A stretch of DNA of 7,942 bases, taken from CAYJPV01 sp964396055. GTDB taxonomy: Bacteria; Acidobacteriota; Vicinamibacteria; Vicinamibacterales; JAKQTR01. The notes beneath the pieces were generated by a model. That model was not told the DNA's origin, did no database searches, and saw only the letters and a list, made by a program, of their open reading frames with translations. The translations under genes were made by a program, and so were the position numbers. Positions 6,221-7,942 of this stretch are shown piece by piece. The stretch lies in assembly GCA_964396055.1 (NCBI GenBank), contig CAYNDV010000188.1, forward strand, positions 1 to 7,942. Reading direction: 5' to 3'. Numbering within the stretch: position 1 is the first letter of the stretch; each line of letters starts with the position of its first letter.

Positions 6221-7820
6221 GGAGCGGGAGCTTGGCCGGTGCCTGCTTCGCCCGCGTCGCCGCGACATGCGCATCCAGCGCCTCGTAACGCGCCTTGAAC
6301 GGGTCGTCAGACACCCGGATCTCCGTGTCGAGGTGCAGCACCTTTCGGGCGTCGGGGGTGTAGCGCGGCCACGGCGGCAGCCCGGGCCCGTTGGGATCGC
6401 CTGTCCGCGCGAAGTTGGCCCAGTACGACGTCATCGTCTCGGAGAGCGCGAGATCCGCCGGCTCCCACGGGACGGTGGGTAACGACCGCTTCTGCGATCC
6501 GAAGACGTACTCGATCTCCCCGGCGTGACGCGCGCCGATGTCGCGGGCCGTGGCCGGGACGCCATTGACCTTGTGCCCGTCGGGCACCGGGATCTTGCGG
6601 TCGAAGGAGTACCGATAGACCGGCGATCCTCCGGTGGCCAGGTGCATCTCGATCCACTTCCAGGTGGAGTAGCCGATGAAGCTGTCGTTGCCCAGCGCCG
6701 CGGCGCTCTCGATCGCGTCGGCATCGGTGGCCGCCGGATACGCCGCGAGCACCGCCGCCGCGTGTTCACCAAACCGCTTGCGCACATCGTCGGCGAAGCT
6801 CTGCGCGGTCGGCTTGACCGGGCGCAGGGTGATGGCCGCGCGAATCTCGTCGGCGTTCCATCCGGCGAGCAGCGGGACGTGGCTCTGGGCGCCGGCTGCG
6901 TAGATGGCGTGCACGTCGGACGGCAGGAACACACCGTCGAGGATCGGACCCCCACGGAACCGCGCCTTGCGGGCCGTTTCCATGAGGAGCCCGCCCGGCA
7001 TGGCGCGCAGGGCCGCGAGCGAACCCGCGCCGGCTGCCGCCACGAACGTGTCGCCCGCCTTCTCGGCCGTTGCCAGCGGCACCAGGCCGAGCGTCGTGCT
7101 GAAGAACGCGCCGCTCTGCCCGATGGCCTTGTGGAAGAGGCCCTTCGCCAGCGGGGACGCCACCAGCGCGCTGACCGAAAACGACCCGGCCGATTCCCCG
7201 AAGATGGTCACGTTGCCCGGGTCGCCGCCGAAGGACGCGATGTTGTCCTTCACCCACCGCAGCGCGGCCACCTGGTCGAGCAGGCCGTAGTTGCCCGACG
7301 AACCCGTGCCCGACTCGCGGGTGAGTTCCGGATGGGCGAAGAAGCCGAACACCCCGAGGCGGTAGTTGATGGTGACCAGGACAATGCCCCGGCGGGCAAA
7401 GGCCAGCCCGTCGTGGCGAGGCTCGGGTCCTCCGCCGGCCGTGAACCCGCCGCCGTGAATCCACACCATCACGGGCCGCCGCTCACCGCCGGCCGGCGCG
7501 TGGATGTTGAGCGTCAGGCAGTCCTCGCTCTCCTTCGGGAACGAGATGTCCGGGTACACGGCTCCCTGCAGGCAGGCCGGCCCCGGCGTCGAGGCATCGC
7601 GTACACCCTCCCAGGCCTGTGGCGGCTGAGGTGCCCGCCACCGGAGTTCGCCGACGGGCGGCGCGGCATACGGGATGCCGTTGAAGACGCGGATCGTGCC
7701 GTCGGCGACGGTCACGCCGTTTACCAGCCCGCCCGCCGTCTTGACCTGCGCTGCCGTCGTGTGTGCTGCCGAGATCACCAGCAGCACCGCAAACCCGGAC
7801 CACCACGCGATGTGTCGCAC
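6216..7820 (-). CDS. Secreted type B carboxylesterase (alpha/beta hydrolase)
   Basis: A 534-residue serine esterase, normal length for PF00135. Residues 1 to about 24 are a signal peptide (hydrophobic FAVLLVISAAH, then TTAAQV). VFNGIPYAAPPVGELRWRAP and SEDCLTLNIHAP are classic N-terminal family motifs. HGGGF (122-126) forms the oxyanion hole. GESAG places the nucleophile at S210. WNADE gives the acid E325, and RHAGEIEYVFG gives the catalytic H432, so the triad is complete. The enzyme hydrolyses carboxylic esters outside the cytoplasm. Beside glycan-degrading genes it may remove acetyl, methyl or feruloyl groups from a polysaccharide, but family motifs do not fix the substrate; it also resembles p-nitrobenzyl-esterase-type proteins. 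The GTG at 7820 was chosen because GGGAGG lies 6 nt upstream and the signal peptide then begins at once; an in-frame GTG at 7850 would put the ribosome-binding site inside the gene. Probably the first gene of an operon with the beta-helix protein. Confidence 0.93.
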   Translation of the reverse strand: MRHIAWWSGFAVLLVISAAHTTAAQVKTAGGLVNGVTVADGTIRVFNGIPYAAPPVGELRWRAPQPPQAWEGVRDASTPGPACLQGAVYPDISFPKESEDCLTLNIHAPAGGERRPVMVWIHGGGFTAGGGPEPRHDGLAFARRGIVLVTINYRLGVFGFFAHPELTRESGTGSSGNYGLLDQVAALRWVKDNIASFGGDPGNVTIFGESAGSFSVSALVASPLAKGLFHKAIGQSGAFFSTTLGLVPLATAEKAGDTFVAAAGAGSLAALRAMPGGLLMETARKARFRGGPILDGVFLPSDVHAIYAAGAQSHVPLLAGWNADEIRAAITLRPVKPTAQSFADDVRKRFGEHAAAVLAAYPAATDADAIESAAALGNDSFIGYSTWKWIEMHLATGGSPVYRYSFDRKIPVPDGHKVNGVPATARDIGARHAGEIEYVFGSQKRSLPTVPWEPADLALSETMTSYWANFARTGDPNGPGLPPWPRYTPDARKVLHLDTEIRVSDDPFKARYEALDAHVAATRAKQAPAKLPLP

Positions 7821-7826
7821 AACAAA

Positions 7827-7832
7827 CCTCCC
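7827..7832 (-). promoter_or_regulatory. Shine-Dalgarno sequence of the esterase gene
   Basis: GGGAGG on the minus strand is followed by TTTGTT and then GTG at 7820, a 6-nt spacing. It argues against the upstream GTG codons at 7838 and 7850, which are open in the same frame but have no such site. I see no convincing -10/-35 pair further upstream, where the repeats begin. Confidence 0.85.
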
Positions 7833-7849
7833 ATTCACGCTGACCCGCA

Positions 7850-7897
7850 CGTCCGGCTAACCTGTCCCGAGCGACGTCGAGGGAAGCCGGACGCCAC
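7850..7897 (+). repeat. 48-nt dispersed repeat, right copy
   Basis: A perfect 48-base match, in the same orientation, to 3090-3137. The dyad arms GTCCGGCT (7851-7858) and AGCCGGAC (7885-7892) are both intact. It sits 30 nt upstream of the esterase start, in its untranslated leader or promoter region. The right end runs directly into the 12-nt tandem repeat, which reuses its last nine bases (GGACGCCAC). Confidence 0.9.
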
Positions 7898-7942
7898 GAC
7901 GGACGCCACGACGGACGCCACGACGGACGCCACGACGGACGC
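7889..7942 (+). repeat. 12-nt tandem repeat, at least 4.5 copies, reaching the window edge
   Basis: The unit GGACGCCACGAC occurs perfectly four times (7889, 7901, 7913, 7925), plus six bases of a fifth, with no mismatch. The first unit overlaps the end of the 48-nt repeat, so the array looks like an expansion of that end by slippage. The unit length is a multiple of three, but no gene reads through it in the window. Its full length is unknown because it leaves the window. It lies upstream of the esterase. Confidence 0.92.

Noticed and set aside
6128..6274. Upstream extension of the beta-helix protein by 49 residues
   Set aside because: It passes through both hairpin repeats and into the esterase gene, is Arg/Ser-rich, and lies before a strong ribosome-binding site and signal peptide at 6127.
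4820..6298. 492-codon open frame on the plus strand opposite the beta-helix gene
   Set aside because: Arg/Gly/Pro-rich, no motifs, and antisense to a well-supported gene.
7821..7850. Ten-residue N-terminal extension of the esterase from GTG 7850
   Set aside because: GGGAGG lies inside this stretch at ideal spacing for GTG 7820, and the signal peptide starts properly there.
3090..7897. Composite transposon bounded by the 48-nt repeats
   Set aside because: No transposase is encoded between them, and the repeats are short palindromes in direct orientation, not insertion sequences. Recombination remains possible and is reported separately.
7889..7942. CRISPR-like array
   Set aside because: The 12-nt units are directly adjacent with no spacers and there are no cas genes; it is a simple tandem repeat.

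Overview
This is a GC-rich window (most codons end in G or C) from a bacterium that secretes glycan-degrading enzymes. Four protein-coding genes fill almost all of it, and each visible N-terminus looks like a Sec signal peptide. The gene families, the Arg/Ala/Pro-rich composition and the short dispersed palindromic repeats (one reads as AGLQACR-like peptides when translated) suggest a soil-type Acidobacteriota, perhaps the Vicinamibacteria. That assignment is inference: there is no rRNA or marker gene here.

Layout. (1) Positions 1-823, minus strand: the N-terminal 274 codons of a DUF1593 / Sde182 nucleoside-hydrolase-like protein, running off the left edge. (2) Positions 816-3032, plus strand: a complete family 3 glycoside hydrolase with N-terminal, C-terminal and fibronectin-III-like domains. 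These two genes diverge, and their start codons overlap inside one 8-bp palindrome. (3) Positions 3033-3187: a convergent intergenic region full of hairpins. (4) Positions 3188-6127, minus strand: a 979-residue protein with two GH55/pectate-lyase-3-type beta-helix modules and a C-terminal SMP-30/gluconolactonase-like propeller. (5) Positions 6128-6215: a spacer with two 27-nt hairpin repeats; the second extends to 6220 and supplies the stop codon of the gene upstream. (6) Positions 6216-7820, minus strand: a secreted type B carboxylesterase. (7) Positions 7821-7942: a leader region with a second copy of a 48-nt repeat also found at 3090-3137, followed by a perfect 12-nt tandem repeat that reaches the right edge.

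Function. The set fits extracytoplasmic breakdown of a plant or fungal polysaccharide: a beta-helix glycanase or lyase on the polymer, an esterase removing ester substituents, a GH3 exo-glycosidase finishing oligosaccharides, and a carbohydrate-associated DUF1593 protein. No transporter, SusC/D pair or regulator is visible. The esterase and beta-helix genes probably form one transcription unit. No intergenic stretch exceeds 300 bases. I found no tRNA, rRNA, CRISPR array, transposase or riboswitch.

The least routine signals are the palindrome holding both divergent starts, the perfect 48-nt direct repeat on each side of the two-gene minus-strand unit, a hairpin repeat family with one compensatory base-pair change between copies, and the beta-helix/propeller fusion.
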